The notes: generated from the sequence alone by a model not told the origin. Positions 22,907 to 34,278 are shown, numbered from the stretch's first letter. The stretch: 64,000 bases of DNA from Persicaria tinctoria (GCA_037127255.1 JBANSL010000008.1:42111373-42175372); one strand, 5' to 3'. Made by a program: numbers and translations.

Positions 22907-23229
22907 AACCAAGGCTTCGACCTTCCAAACGGTCGGAAGAAAGTTCTAATTCGGACCTCCGCTCATGTGATTTTTAAGGTTTTTTCCAAATCCTAATTTC
23001 AACCCTTAAATCTTCTATTTGAATGATTAAAGCTTGGATTAGGCACTTATTTTGCCCTTTCTTTTTCATCTTTTGCTCAATTTGTGAGTTTTAAACGATT
23101 TTGTTGCAATTTATAAGGTTGCGATTTGTGCAATTTGGGCTTCTCGGATTGGGGACTACGAAAGAGACCAAGGCTCTCGACCTTGAGCATTTGGAGGCAA
23201 GGGCTGCGATTTCAGAGTAGCCATCCCTT
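22907..23229. other. Host DNA between two LTRs
   Basis: Continuation of the pre-insertion locus. GGCTTCGACCTTCCAAACGG (22914) and GGCTCTCGACCTTGAGC (about 23172) are loosely similar. No gene supported. Confidence 0.4.
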
Positions 23230-24767
23230 GGTTGGTGAAGTCAGGTGCAACGGTTCTAGGTTTAGTGTGTTTTGGAGTTCAGGAATAGTGGGAAAAGGTG
23301 ATGAGGGTTGCTGTCGACGTCGGCTAAGAATGGGTCGATGTCGAGGGATGGATAGGAAATGGTGGTTGGTGTTGGGTAAAATCTGTGCAGAATGTAAATA
23401 AAGAAATAACGTAATAAAGGTGCAAACTTCCAAGGTAAGGGATCACCGCAACGATAATCAAACACACAAAAGATAAGATAGAATAGTTATGTAATCACAT
23501 CAAGGATCAAGCTTTCGCCTTTTCCAACAATTAGATAACCCTTTCAAGTAACCCTAATCGTATCTACCAATTTTATGTTTATAATTCAAGTTGTTAACAT
23601 GAATCTCTATTCTTTCGAGTGGGAGATAAACATATAAAAGACAGTGGATGATCAAAACACAATAAAGGTCGAATCTTTACCTCAAACGTGCATGACTATC
23701 GTCGGGCTCACCCCGACCCTAGAAGAAGGAAATTAGAAAGCAAACATGATGAAAGAAAATAACTTTAACATTAAACTAAATCTAAAACTTACAAAACCTT
23801 CCAAACGTTCCTCCTCCTCTCTCTCTTCTCCTCCTTGCGCCCGAAGACGAGTTGACTTGAATCAATGAAAATCAGCCCCCTATGGCTTTATTTATAGGCT
23901 CCAATCCAAGCTTTTCTAGGAATGAACTATCTATCTATATCCAAATTTATCTATCTAAAGCTTAATGATTAAATTTAGAAATAAAACAAATAAATCCCAA
24001 AAGGAAACTAGAACTAATGTGGATAGATCCTTCTTGACTTGATAGATCTTGATGTAGATGGATAGAATTCCACAATTCTTGGCTTGCAAGTAACTCTATC
24101 TTCTTCGGACTCCACTCGATTTTGACTCGGATCGGCCACTGGATTGTCCTCGACGTCAACCAAAAGTCCTCGACGTGAAGTAGGATTTTTCTCCCGGGGT
24201 TGCACTCGAGCTCGGCTAGCTTCTGGGACATCGACATGTACTCGACATCGACCAAGTTTGGTCGATGTCGACTAGAACTGTGTTTGCTCAAGTGATCTGG
24301 TGCTCGTTCTCGACTTTTGGGAGGCAAGTCGACCAAAAAGTTACTCGACATCGACCAGTTTGGTCGACGTCGACTAGTTCTGTGCGCTTTCAGCATTCTA
24401 CTCCGTTCTTGAAACGCACTTTCCCGAGTCCTCGTTCGTCCGATTGACGCATATGAGCATGCATTGGAAAGCTCTTTTCGAGGGCTACCACTTTCATGAA
24501 GACATCAAAGCTTGATTCAGAACGATGAATGGTAAAAAAATGGCGTTTTCTCCAGCTGCACCATCCTTAGCTTCTTCATGACTTTCCTTTAAGCTCCAAA
24601 GTGCGTCCGATTTTTGCGAAATTTAACAAAAACTAGTGTAGACCCCCATAATTGGCAAATAAGTGTAAACTACACAGATTCTGTATTATTCTAACCCAAA
24701 TGTATAAATTGTATGCAGAAATCGATATAAAATTAAGTATCAAACATGGCAAATTAGGCTCACAACA
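23230..24767 (-). repeat. Diverged B-type LTR, truncated
   Basis: It aligns along its length with the LTR at 44020-45781 (shared GTGCAAACTTCCAAGGT... and GGGATCACCGCAAC, the leader block at 23700, TATA at 23888) and ends AGGCTCACAACA at 24767. The terminal bases at the 23230 side are missing and no duplication of TGCAT is found, so that end is truncated. Its palindromes use TCGACATCGA/TCGATGTCGA. Two hairpin-like pairs lie at 24242-24271 and 24345-24373. It also carries the TTGGAAAGCTCTTTTCGAG module near 24460. Confidence 0.75.
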
Positions 24768-25460
24768 TGCATCCCGCTTGATTGTTTCATGAGAACTAAG
24801 GGTCTAGGCGGATTAGGCTAACAAAAACTAGTGTAGACCCCCATAATTGGAGGATGCTCGACGGCTAGATAGGGTCAAGGGTCTAGGCGGATTGGGCGGG
24901 GTCTAGGCGGATTTACTATTTTGAGATGTATTTTTGATCCTAGGCCATATTCAATACGTATATAAAACAATATAGTTTAATTCATAACATATGTAAACAA
25001 ATAAACTTTAATTAATAGTCTATGTGTTAACAACGGGAGTTAGATCGCGAGTTAGAGGACTCTGGGAGTGAGGGATCAAGAGTAAGAGAGAGTATGGAGG
25101 TTGAGAACTAAGAGAGAGATCAACATGTGGGGGTTTTAGGAGTTAAAACCTCAAAATGGTTTTTTTCACTAACTCGCCAAATCTACAAGGCCGACAAGAC
25201 CTTGCGGGTGACCTTCAAGGGTCTAGGCAACTAAACTCAAAGGTGGGGGACCTTCAAGGGTTTAGGCGGGGTCTAGGCGGAGGCCCATGCCTTTTTTTAG
25301 AACAGTGTTTGTACCAGAACTTGGTTTTTTTGAAACTGATTTAAGTTATGCAGAAAATATTTTCCCTTTTGATTCCAACTTCATTAGTCCGGCCAAAGTG
25401 AATTTGTTGGTTTGAAACTATTTGCAATTTATATGCTTGAATTAGTTGACCAATTTAGTA
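24768..25460. repeat. Stretch with GGTCTAGGCGG repeats and an LTR echo
   Basis: GGGTCTAGGCGGATT or a variant occurs at 24796, 24878, 24899, 25209 and 25258-25277. At 24822-24853 a phrase from the neighbouring LTR (ACTAGTGTAGACCCCCATAA, first seen near 24632) is repeated outside it. No gene supported. Confidence 0.55.
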
Positions 25461-25468
25461 AAAATCCA

Positions 25469-25715
25469 GCAGCACCTCCCCTTGATTTAGGGTCATTTGA
25501 TGATTCCGAAACTCAAACCACACGAAGAAGCTCGCAAGGCCAAGGTTCTCGAGGGTTGAGTTTCAAGAATCGAAAACAATAAGACTAATTAGGGGAATTT
25601 CAGTAGCATCTCCCCTTGATTTAGAGTCATTTGTTGATTCTGAAACTCAAAACCACACGAACAAGCTCGCAAGGCTGAGGTTGTCGAGGATGGAGTTTCA
25701 GGAATCGAAAACAAC
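25469..25715. repeat. Two-copy tandem duplication of about 130 bp
   Basis: CTCCCCTTGATTTAG(G/A)GTCA...GAAACTCAAA(A)CCACACGAA.AAGCTCGCAAGGC...AATCGAAAACAA occurs at 25475 and again at 25606 with about 10-15% differences. Confidence 0.8.
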
Positions 25716-25739
25716 ATTAAATGAGAATGCTACCTGATC

Positions 25740-25741
<2 letters not shown>

Positions 25742-25779
<38 letters not shown>
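25742..25779. repeat. (CT)n microsatellite
   Basis: About 19 CT units. The GA/CT frames across it are open only because of this repeat. Confidence 0.95.
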
Positions 25780-25782
<3 letters not shown>

Positions 25783-26085
25783 GTGTGAGATTAGCATTGA
25801 TTTTTTTTCTGTAAGTGTTTTGCTCTCTTCTTCTTCTTTTTTGTTTCCCTTCTTGCTGATTGTTTTGTTTTCTGCTTCTATTTTTGCGGATTTAAGTATG
25901 CAGGAGAGTTGTAACCTCCTCATTTTAAAGGTGAAAAATGTGAATACTTGGGATACCATACCTTTTGCAGATTGATGGGGGCATTTGAGATTTGTCTTAC
26001 CTTTGTATGTTTGAGTTCTGTCGAAAGGCATGGGCATGTAGGTTGATGGGGTTTGATGGAGGCAATTGAAATTGTAATTGTAGAG

Positions 26086-27530
26086 TGACGGAGGTAAAAC
26101 CTGTCGTTGATTCCGCCAAAGAAAATTCAAACATATAGCAAGTATAGCAATAAGCAAGAGGTCGATCCATAGGGAAAGTTATAATTCTAGTTTGATTGAA
26201 GTGTCCATCAAAGTAACCAAATTGGGGGGTTTTTGTTTGTAAAAGTTCCACCTTTTATTAAAGCGGAGTAAAGAAAGCAAAGTAAGTGAATTTGTTTTAG
26301 ACAATTAGGAGAAGTAATTCTACCTACAATTTTCCACTTTATTGGATTGAAGCGATCCTTGTAACTTCTTCTCGTCCTATTAAGTTTCCTTTGAATGCCC
26401 TTGTCCCGACCTAATATGGTTACTAGTCCAACCAGTCCTAGCAACCCTTATCAATCGAACAGTCCCTAAAGAAGGATTTAACCCAATTGATAGCTTTAAG
26501 TTCAGAGATTAGCGAAGGTATTTGCAGTCCCTAAAGAGGGATTTAACAACACATTCAATTTCCTACTCATTCAATTAGTTCAACCAGCCCTAAAGGAACA
26601 AGTTTTCCACTTAGGTTAAGGTTCACAACCAGGAATCTACAAAACCTTAGCAATTGAATTGATTCTAACTAGTTGCGCGGGCTAGATAGAATAAAACAAT
26701 AGGCAATCAAGCACAAAGAAGTTGAAACATTCAAATACAGGAAACAAGTAACGAGAATTAGAAACTCACAATCAATCCGAATAACGCTTCAAATTGCAGG
26801 CAGAATAGATGAGTTTAGTTCCTCATGGAAGACATCGCTCAAAATCTCTAAAGTGTGTGACGAGAGAATAGAATATAAGTGCTGGAAAATAAACTAAAAT
26901 TGGCATTATAAAAGATCCAAAGTCGGCCATGAACCAAAACAAAAGCATCTAGGGTTTTTAGTAATCAAAACGCAGTGTACTGGCGCTGACGGAAAATGCG
27001 GCGGCCGCCGCATGGATGCTGCGGCCGCGGCATCAGCATTTCCTCGCAGCCCTGGCGGCGGCCGCAGCACACCATGCTGCGGCCGCTTCATCGGTCTTTC
27101 CCGGAAAATTCGTCTCGAATTTTCTCTTCTCCTCAACAAGAAAGTTGTAGCTCTCTGAAAGAGCTTTCCAACGCATGGTCATAATAGCCAATCGAACAAT
27201 CGAGGCCTCCAGAAAGTGCAAAACAAGTTCAGCATGTCTCGCGACAACTTCTGCAGACTTCTTCTTCATTTAGCCTCACTTATTCTTCTCAGGACCTCTT
27301 GAGATCTTCATGTAAGCTTCTTCGATCAACTAGACATTCTCATCCAATGCGTTATCAACTCATGTCTCCTCCTCGGATCCACCATTACCTGAAATAATCA
27401 ATAAAAGCGTGTAGATTCCGACTCCGACAACATAGAGAACTAATATGCAAATCGTGCTTAATCTATCAATGAAATGCATCTTAACTAAGCTAAATGCAAC
27501 CTATTATGCCTACCTAAATGCATGCTATCA
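26086..27530 (-). repeat. 3' LTR of element C
   Basis: 1,445 bp; the plus strand runs TGACGGAGG...CATGCTATCA, TG...CA on either strand. Four GCGGCCGC words lie at 27001-27008, 27021-27028, 27058-27065 and 27079-27086. The module TTTCCAACGCATGGTCA at about 27165-27181 is the reverse of the module in the B LTRs. A possible TATA (TTTTATAATG, minus) is near 26904-26913. Confidence 0.92.
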
Positions 27531-27546
27531 AACTCCCCCACACTTA
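27531..27546 (-). other. Polypurine tract of element C
   Basis: Minus strand AAGTGTGGGGGAGTT directly before the 3' LTR, the expected place and composition of the plus-strand primer. Confidence 0.75.
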
Positions 27547-28891
27547 ACCTTTGCTTGTCCTCAAGCAATGATAGAATGAACATGAATCGATGCATCCCAC
27601 AAGAAATTCCTTCAAGTTTCAACCTCATCAAAAAGCAACATCATAGCAGGTGAAAACATAAACCAAACAAACAAATGTCATAGCATGTATATCAGTGATC
27701 AAAGCTTGGAAGTAGACATCATCCAACCTCACCAGAAATATATGTTTCACTAATGTGTTTAGGCTTTAAGGTACAACTCTCAACTCAATCCAAAATGCAC
27801 TAAGCTCATAGACATTGACCACCATATCACCAAATATCTACCAAAATGTCATTACTTGTGGGACACAATAAAGAGAACTAAATAAAATGTGACACTTTTT
27901 TTTATTTCTTTTGTTTTATTTCTTTCTCCTTTTTTTTTCTTGTCTTGGTGCTTTTCTTACGCGATGCGCAAACATGGGTGCTATGAATGGCCCCGGTCTA
28001 TCAACACCTCAAGCTACTAATATGAAGTCCACTTGAACATCTTTTGACGCAAATTACAAACATGGGTGTCATGAATGAACCTGGTTACTCAATGCTCAAA
28101 CTTTCTTTCCTAGTGGATAGTTTTCAACACCTTTTTGCGCGAATCATACTCATGGGTGTCATGCATAGATCCGGTTACTAAGTGCATCAACCGTTGCCAC
28201 CTTATTCACTAAATATGCACAAATTCAAACAAAATACTCAAAATATAACATAAATTCTGCAAGCAAGCAAACATGTGCATCGGTCTTTAAAAATAGATAT
28301 TGCAGTCAATGCCAACAGGTAGCAACACTAGGAGAGTAATTCACACAACTGAGCAAAGGAATTCAAATAAGGCCAAACATTCTCACAGGGTCATGCTTTG
28401 AGGACTTCAATCATACTTTAGCTCAATCATACATGCTCAATTATATTCGCTAGCTCATGTTCCACAAAAATCAAATACAGACAAGGCTAAAACATCCAAA
28501 ACTCAATGAGATTTATATGATTATGCTTGAAATTTAAATTAGAGGACAAACTAAGCTAGATGGGTGTTTGAAAAACACATATGTATGCAATGCATGCTTA
28601 TTTTTGGAAATTTTGAATTTTTTTAATTACGAAAATAAACAAGAAATTAATTTTAAAAAATGAAATAAATTAAACATGGTGCATAAATTTAAATATGATC
28701 TCCTATATGCATCTATATATACAGAATTCCTCTCCCCCACACTTAAAGTTTTCATTGTCCTCAATGAAACAATAAAGACAACAAAAGTAAATCAAATATA
28801 ATCAAGGCGAAGGAAGAGGAAAAGGAAAAAGAAAGAAAAACTTACCTCGGGTTGTCTCCCGAGAAGCGCCTTTGTTTCAAGTCGTTGGCTC
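27547..28891 (-). other. 3' non-coding internal region of element C
   Basis: No coding frame. Three copies of a unit of about 88 bases centre on CATGGGTG(T/C)(C/T)ATG (27966-27997, 28045-28092, 28135-28180). The same phrase occurs once in each B element. A second polypurine-like motif (AAGTGTGGGGGAG, minus) is at 28733-28745. Confidence 0.7.
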
Positions 28892-28896
28892 GACGT

Positions 28897-30998
28897 TGTT
28901 GTTGCAGGAGGATGGTCAAGTATGAAATAAATATAAAATAAAGATCAGACTGACTTCCCTGTCTCAGCGAATAAATACAAGACTTCCTCCCGTTGTAGTA
29001 GAAGGTTGTCAGGATCGAATCCACGAGGAAGCACGTCAGCAGTTCTTAGGTAGCAACAGATCTCACGGACAAGCAACAGAAAAGACAGAAATAAAAGCAG
29101 AAAAGACAAAGCAAAGCAGAAACAAAAGTAAAGACAGGAAATAGCGAAAGAAAGTAAAGAACAAAGCAAAGCAGAGGCACTCGATCTCGACAAGTGAGCA
29201 CTCGAGATCGACAACAGCAAGTCGACAATAGAAGACAAAAACTGGAAATCGACAACAACAGCAGAAAACCCAACTCGACCTAGACAAGACCGTACTCGAG
29301 ATCGACAACAGTCCTACTCGATCTCGACGAGAACTACTCTGTATCGACAGGAAAGACAAAAACTTAAATCGCAGATTTCGAACAAAACTCGGAAATTTGA
29401 CAGAAATAAACTCAATATAATAAAAGACTTCCAAAGCCAGGGTATCAACACCACAACGATAACCATGCAAAGTAACACATAAAGGCATAAAATATCATGC
29501 TTTCCATCAAACAACTTTGGTTATTAACAAATAGGCATATAGAGGCTTTCGCATAAACCCTAATTGTTACTAACCCTTTTCACATAATTAATCCAAGTTG
29601 CATTAAGATCACTTTCACTTCAATAACACAAACAAGGATCACCTTCAACTCTCGCAAAAGAATCATGCTCATAGGGATAGAAGATGAATTGCATAACAAG
29701 ATCTGACCTTTACCGCGTCACCTCACATGGCCACCGTCGGGCTCACCCCAGCCCCAGAAGTGGGTGGACTACTCGCTCTTCATCATCAAGAAAGACATCA
29801 AATAACAAAAGAAACTAACTTGCATTGAATAAAGAAAGCTTACAATCCACAAGACAAATCCGCTTTCGCCTTTCCACCTTGCTTGCTACAAACATTCTTT
29901 CTCTACTCCTACTTACTTGAATGGAATTCATTGTGTTTCTGAATTGAATGAAAAACCAGCCCCTAGGGCTTTATTTATAGCCTTCTATTCCTTGCTAATC
30001 AAGGATAAAATCTCCTATCTATATCTAAAATTATATCTAAAATGCTTAATGATAAATAAATGCAACAAGGGAATTAAATCTAAAAGGAAAAGATAAATCT
30101 AAACTAGGTAAGATGTCTTCATGTTGATAGGTCTTCCTTCCATAGATAGAATTTGATAGATCTCGGCCAAAATCGGATTTCTTCGGCCCCAAGGACTCCC
30201 AGTTCGAGTAGGCCTGCTCAAACGCGTTACGCGGCTTCGGACGTGGCTCGTCGATCTCGACCAGCTCTCCTCGAGATCGAGTAGGATTCGTCGTCTGGCT
30301 GGCTTGGTCGGGTGGCTCTGCTCGAAATGGCTCGGATCTGGTGGTTCTGGCTCCTTGATCTCGACCAAGGGTACTCGAGATCGAGTAGAGTGTGGTCGAG
30401 GATGACTCGGACTGATGTTGTCGAGGACTCCTCCTCGGCATGGACTCGGACTGGCGCAGGGTGGCTTCTCGATCTCGACAAGGCCTCCTCGAGATCGAGT
30501 AGGGTTCCGGGATCGGGTTGTCTCTGACTCAGTGTCCTCGATCAGCTCTGCTCGACCAGGTGTGCTCGGACAGCCTTTGTCGAGATCGAGTAGAGGCTAG
30601 TCGATCTCGAGTAGAGTTCTCTCAGCTTTCTGCTCTGTTCTTGAAACGCACTTTCCCGAGTCCTCGTTCGTTGGATTGATGCATATGACCATGCGTTGGA
30701 AAGCTCTTTCCGAGTTCTACAACTCTCATGAAGACATCAAAGCTTGATTCAGAACGAAGAATGGTGAAAAATGGCCTTTTCTCCAGCTGCACCATTCTTA
30801 GCCTCTCCATGAGTTTCCTTTAAGCTCCAAAGTGCGTCCGATTTCTGCGAAAGATAACAAAAACTTGTGTAGACCTCCATATATTGCAAATAAGTGTAAA
30901 CTACACAGATTCTGTATTATTCTAACCCAAATGCATGCAATGTATGCAGAAATCGATATAAAAGTAAGCGTAAAACATGGAAAATTAGGCTCGCAACA
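28897..30998 (-). mobile_element. Solo LTR of family B in element C
   Basis: The plus strand starts TGTTGTTGCAGGAGG and ends GCTCGCAACA (2,102 bp), flanked by GACGT at 28892-28896 and 30999-31003. TATA is at 29971-29980 and the leader block near 29715-29790. Palindromes are mainly TCGATCTCGA/TCGAGATCGA, at 29180-29340 and 30245-30615. Its outer U3 differs from most B LTRs: it has the TTGGAAAGCTCTTTCCGAG module at about 30695. Confidence 0.93.
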
Positions 30999-31163
30999 GA
31001 CGTTTTGCTTAAGCTTACGAAACTAATCAGACATAGTCAAAGCTCTCAGCAACCTGTCAAACTCTTGTGCACAACTAACAAACAAGCATGCGCTACATAC
31101 AAATAAATTGAAACTAAATAATAACACATTTAAGAACCATTTAAACCTATTGTATTCAGGAGC

Positions 31164-31740
31164 TTAACTACCCACAAAGGGTATATAATACCACCAATTC
31201 TGTTCTACTGGTGGCTTGTCAAAGTAGCAGTCAAATGGATCAATGTAGTCACCGATATTCTCTCGAGTGCAGGAGACGACCTTTACCTGCTCTGTAGCCT
31301 CAACAATAGGCTCTGGACCTGATTCATTAATGGGCGAGCTCGGGATGATCTCATCAGATGGAGTGTCTTCTTCCTCAATCTCCTCAATGTGATTTTCCAC
31401 AATGACTTCAAGAGGTGCAACAGAGGTCTGAACGATTTGAGATACTGGAGAAAGTGACTCATTCTGCGCACATTGATTATCCATGTAGCAGAAAAATTCC
31501 CACATCTCCGAGAGTCCCATATCTAATAAACCTCCATCACTCAGGCGCTCGGCAAGACTTCGTGTCTCAGCAGTCATGCCATCAAAGATGCATAGAAGCA
31601 CTCCCCTTATACTAGCTTGATATCCTCATGAATAAACATCGTTAATGTACTCCTGCAGTCTGATAAAGTATTGATGAAAATTCTCTCCAGGTAACTTCAA
31701 TAACCTAACCATCAACATATGTTAGTAGCAAGAGTGCAGA
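31164..31740 (-). pseudogene. Gag-like remnant of element C
   Basis: Translation upstream of the Met at 31601 reads LLKLPGENFHQYFIRLQEYI, then a stop near 31630, then LLCIFDGMTAETRSLAERLS and MGLSEMWEFFCYMDN. The spacing resembles the capsid part of plant Tat/Retand Gag (F.EGLT..TR, ..EAWEFFD.LA.N). A long acidic tail follows (EEIEEEDTPSDEI) and a C-terminus rich in aromatics (FDCYFDKPPVEQNWWYYIPF). The acidic tail has no zinc knuckle. I give the family with moderate confidence. Confidence 0.55.
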
Positions 31741-31802
31741 CCATGTAAGTGGTCCACACCAAAAATCAGCTCTAAAAACACACAAGAATTAATAAATTTT
31801 CC

Positions 31803-31819
31803 CGGCAACGGCGCCAAAT
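31803..31819 (-). other. Primer binding site of element C (tRNA-Asp type)
   Basis: Minus strand ATTTGGCGCCGTTGCCGGG touches the LTR end at 31821. This sequence is the usual tRNA-Asp-complementary site of non-chromovirus Ty3 elements in plants. Confidence 0.88.
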
Positions 31820-31820
31820 T

Positions 31821-32181
31821 TGACGGAGGTAAAACCTGTTGTTGATTCTGCCAAAGAAAACTCAAACCTATAGCAAGTATAGCAATAAGCAAGAGGTCGA
31901 TCCACAGGGAAAGTTATAATTCTAGTTTGATTCAAGTGTCAATCAAAGTAACCAAATTGGGGGGTTTTTTGTTTGTAAAAGTTCCGCATTTTATCAAAGC
32001 GGAGTAAAGAAAGCAAAGTAAGTGAATTTGTTTTAGACAATTAGGAGAAGTAATTCTACCTACAATTTTCCACTTTATTGGATTGAAGCGATCCTTGTAA
32101 CTTCTTCTCGTCCTATTAAGTTTCCTATGAATGCCCTTGTCCCGACCTAATATAGTTACTAGTCCAACCAGTCCTAGCAAC
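31821..32181 (-). repeat. 5' LTR of element C, left part
   Basis: Begins TGACGGAGGTAAAACC and is nearly identical to 26086-26440. It is broken after GTCCTAGCAAC by the B element. The copy at 26430 shows the uninterrupted site CCTAGCAACCCTTATC, which proves the insertion point. Confidence 0.93.
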
Positions 32182-34196
32182 TGTTGTGAGCTGAATCTGC
32201 CATGTTTTACAGTAACCTTTATATCGATTTCTGCATACATTTTATGCATTTGGGCTAAGATAGTACATAATCTATGTAGTTTATGTTTATTTGCCAAATT
32301 ATGGAATCTACACTAGTTTCTGTTTAATTTCGCAGAATTCGAGGCAAATTACAGCAGTTCTGAGAAAGGTCGGAAAAGCTCGGAAATCAACTACAGAAGT
32401 CCAAGGTCAAGATACATCGGAACCAGTCGAATCAAGCTAGGAGACTAGGTTACTCGATCTAGAGCAAGCCTTCTCGACCTCGACGACGGTGTCCGAGCAC
32501 AGGCCTTGTCGACTGAGCACTGATCGAGAAACTGAGCCAGAGCAACCCGACTCCCGGAACCCTACTCGATCTCGAGGAGGCCTTATCGAGATCGACTACA
32601 CCTCAGTGCCAAGTCTAGAGTCGACAAGTTGTGACAGGTCGAGAAGCCGAAGACGGAGAAGCCGAGGCGACTCTACTCGATCTCGAGTACAGCTAGTCGA
32701 GATCGAGGACCACCCAGCGCCCAGTCCGAAGCCATGTCGAGGAGGAGTCCTCGACATCACCAGCGAGCCATCCTCGACCAAACCCAACTCGATCTCGAGT
32801 TGTCCTTGTCGAGATCGAGGAGCCCGAAGCCCAGATCCGAGCATGTCGAGCAGAGCCGCCCGAGAAGCCCAGCCAGCCCAGTCGACGAGCCAATCTTACT
32901 CGATGTCGAGGAGCCCTACTCGAGATCGACGAGCGCCATGTCCGAAATCGCGTCACGCACCTTGAGTTGTCCGTGTCGAGCTGGGAGTCCTTGGGGCTGA
33001 AGGAATCCGAGATTGCCGAGATACATCATGTTCTATCCATAAAAGTCAAGATCTATCAACATGCAGACATCTTACCTATTTTAGATTTATCTTTCCCTTT
33101 TAGATTTAATTCCTAAATTGCTTTTATTTATCATTAAGCATTTTAGATATAGTTTTAGATATAGATAGATGTTTCTATCCTTGAATAGCAAGGTTTAGAA
33201 GCCTATAAATAAAGCCCATGGGGGTGAGTTTTAATCATTCAATTCACAAGTAGGAGAAGTAGTAGGAGAGAGAGAAAGTGAGGCCAAGTGGAGCAAAGGA
33301 GCGAGAGCAAGTTGGCTTTGTTCAGTTGTACTTTCTTGAGTTTGATTTAATGCAATTAGTTTCTTTTCATCAATCAATGTCTGAGATGGCGATGAAGCGC
33401 GAGTAGTCCACCCACTTCTAGGGTTGGGGCGAGCCCGACGATAGCCCTGCGTGTTTGAGGTAAAGATCCGACTTTTATCATGTTTTGAGCATCTACTACT
33501 TGTTTATGTGTTTATTACCCACCTAATGGAGATCCATGCTAACAACTTGGATTGTAAACATAAAATCGGTAGAGACAATTAGGATTTCTTGAAAGAGTTG
33601 TCTAATTGTTGGAAAAGGCGAAAGCTTGTCCTTTGATGCGATTCACATGATTATCTGTTTATCTCTGCCTTATGCATGCTTGGTTATCGTTGTTGCAAAC
33701 CCCAATCTTGGAAGTTCTTTTACATACAGTTTAGTTTGAATACCAAAGCCTTTGCATTTATTGTCTTTCATTTCGTTTTCTGCCCTTACTCGATCTCGAC
33801 CAAGTCTGGTCGATCTCGAGTTACTGATCTTCTATCTAGCATCGATGTAGCTTCTGTGTGCAGGTACTCGACAAGACAAACCGACGTCGACCAATACTCT
33901 ACTCGATCTCGAGTAGGCCTTGTCGAGATCTACTAGCCATGTGCCTGTGACTGCTACGTTGTTCGACTGTCCGATCTTCTGTCAAGTTGCTGTACTCGAG
34001 ATCGAGGACACCTGTGGTCGACTTTTGTGAGATTTCTCCGCTGCCTAGGATCCGCTGACACGCTTCCTCGTGGATCGATCCTGACTTCCCGCTGCTGCAT
34101 CAGGAGGAGGTCTTGTAATTATTTGCAAGGGACGGAATCTGGTTTGCCTTGATGTATTTATATTCTATTTTGCATACTCGATTTCCTCCTACAACA
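32182..34196 (+). repeat. 5' LTR of element B(+)
   Basis: Starts TGTTGTGAGCTGAATCTGC, ends CCTCCTACAACA. U3 palindromes (TCGATCTCGA then TCGAGATCGA pairs) occupy 32450-32970. TATA is at 33203-33212 and the conserved GC-rich leader block near 33385-33470, ending in GAGGTAAAGATC. A second palindrome group lies at 33785-34025. Frames open across 32489-32965 on both strands come from the palindromes and are not genes. Confidence 0.95.
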
Positions 34197-34199
34197 AAT

Positions 34200-34217
34200 T
34201 GGCGCCGTTGTCGGGGA
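34200..34217 (+). other. Primer binding site of element B(+)
   Basis: TGGCGCCGTTGTCGGGGA, three bases inside the LTR; one base differs from the tRNA-Asp-type site seen at 31803 and 60373. Confidence 0.9.
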
Positions 34218-34278
34218 AGCTATCATTCGCACCTTAGGTAGTTAGTTCTCACGTCTGCTTGAGTTACTTTACATATGT

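Noticed and set aside
25738..26157. Frame across the (CT)n tract
   Set aside because: Open only because of the microsatellite; it then runs into the element C LTR.
31801..31820. tRNA gene at GGCGCC primer-like sequences
   Set aside because: Only the primer-complementary 18 bases are present, next to LTR ends; no tRNA cloverleaf.
32489..32965. Long Arg/Ser-rich reading frames in B LTRs (also 22054-22485, 30046-30441, 39132-39686) as genes
   Set aside because: They overlap open frames on both strands, lie in U3, and arise from TCGATCTCGA words that contain no stop in most frames. LTR context and lack of homology argue against coding.
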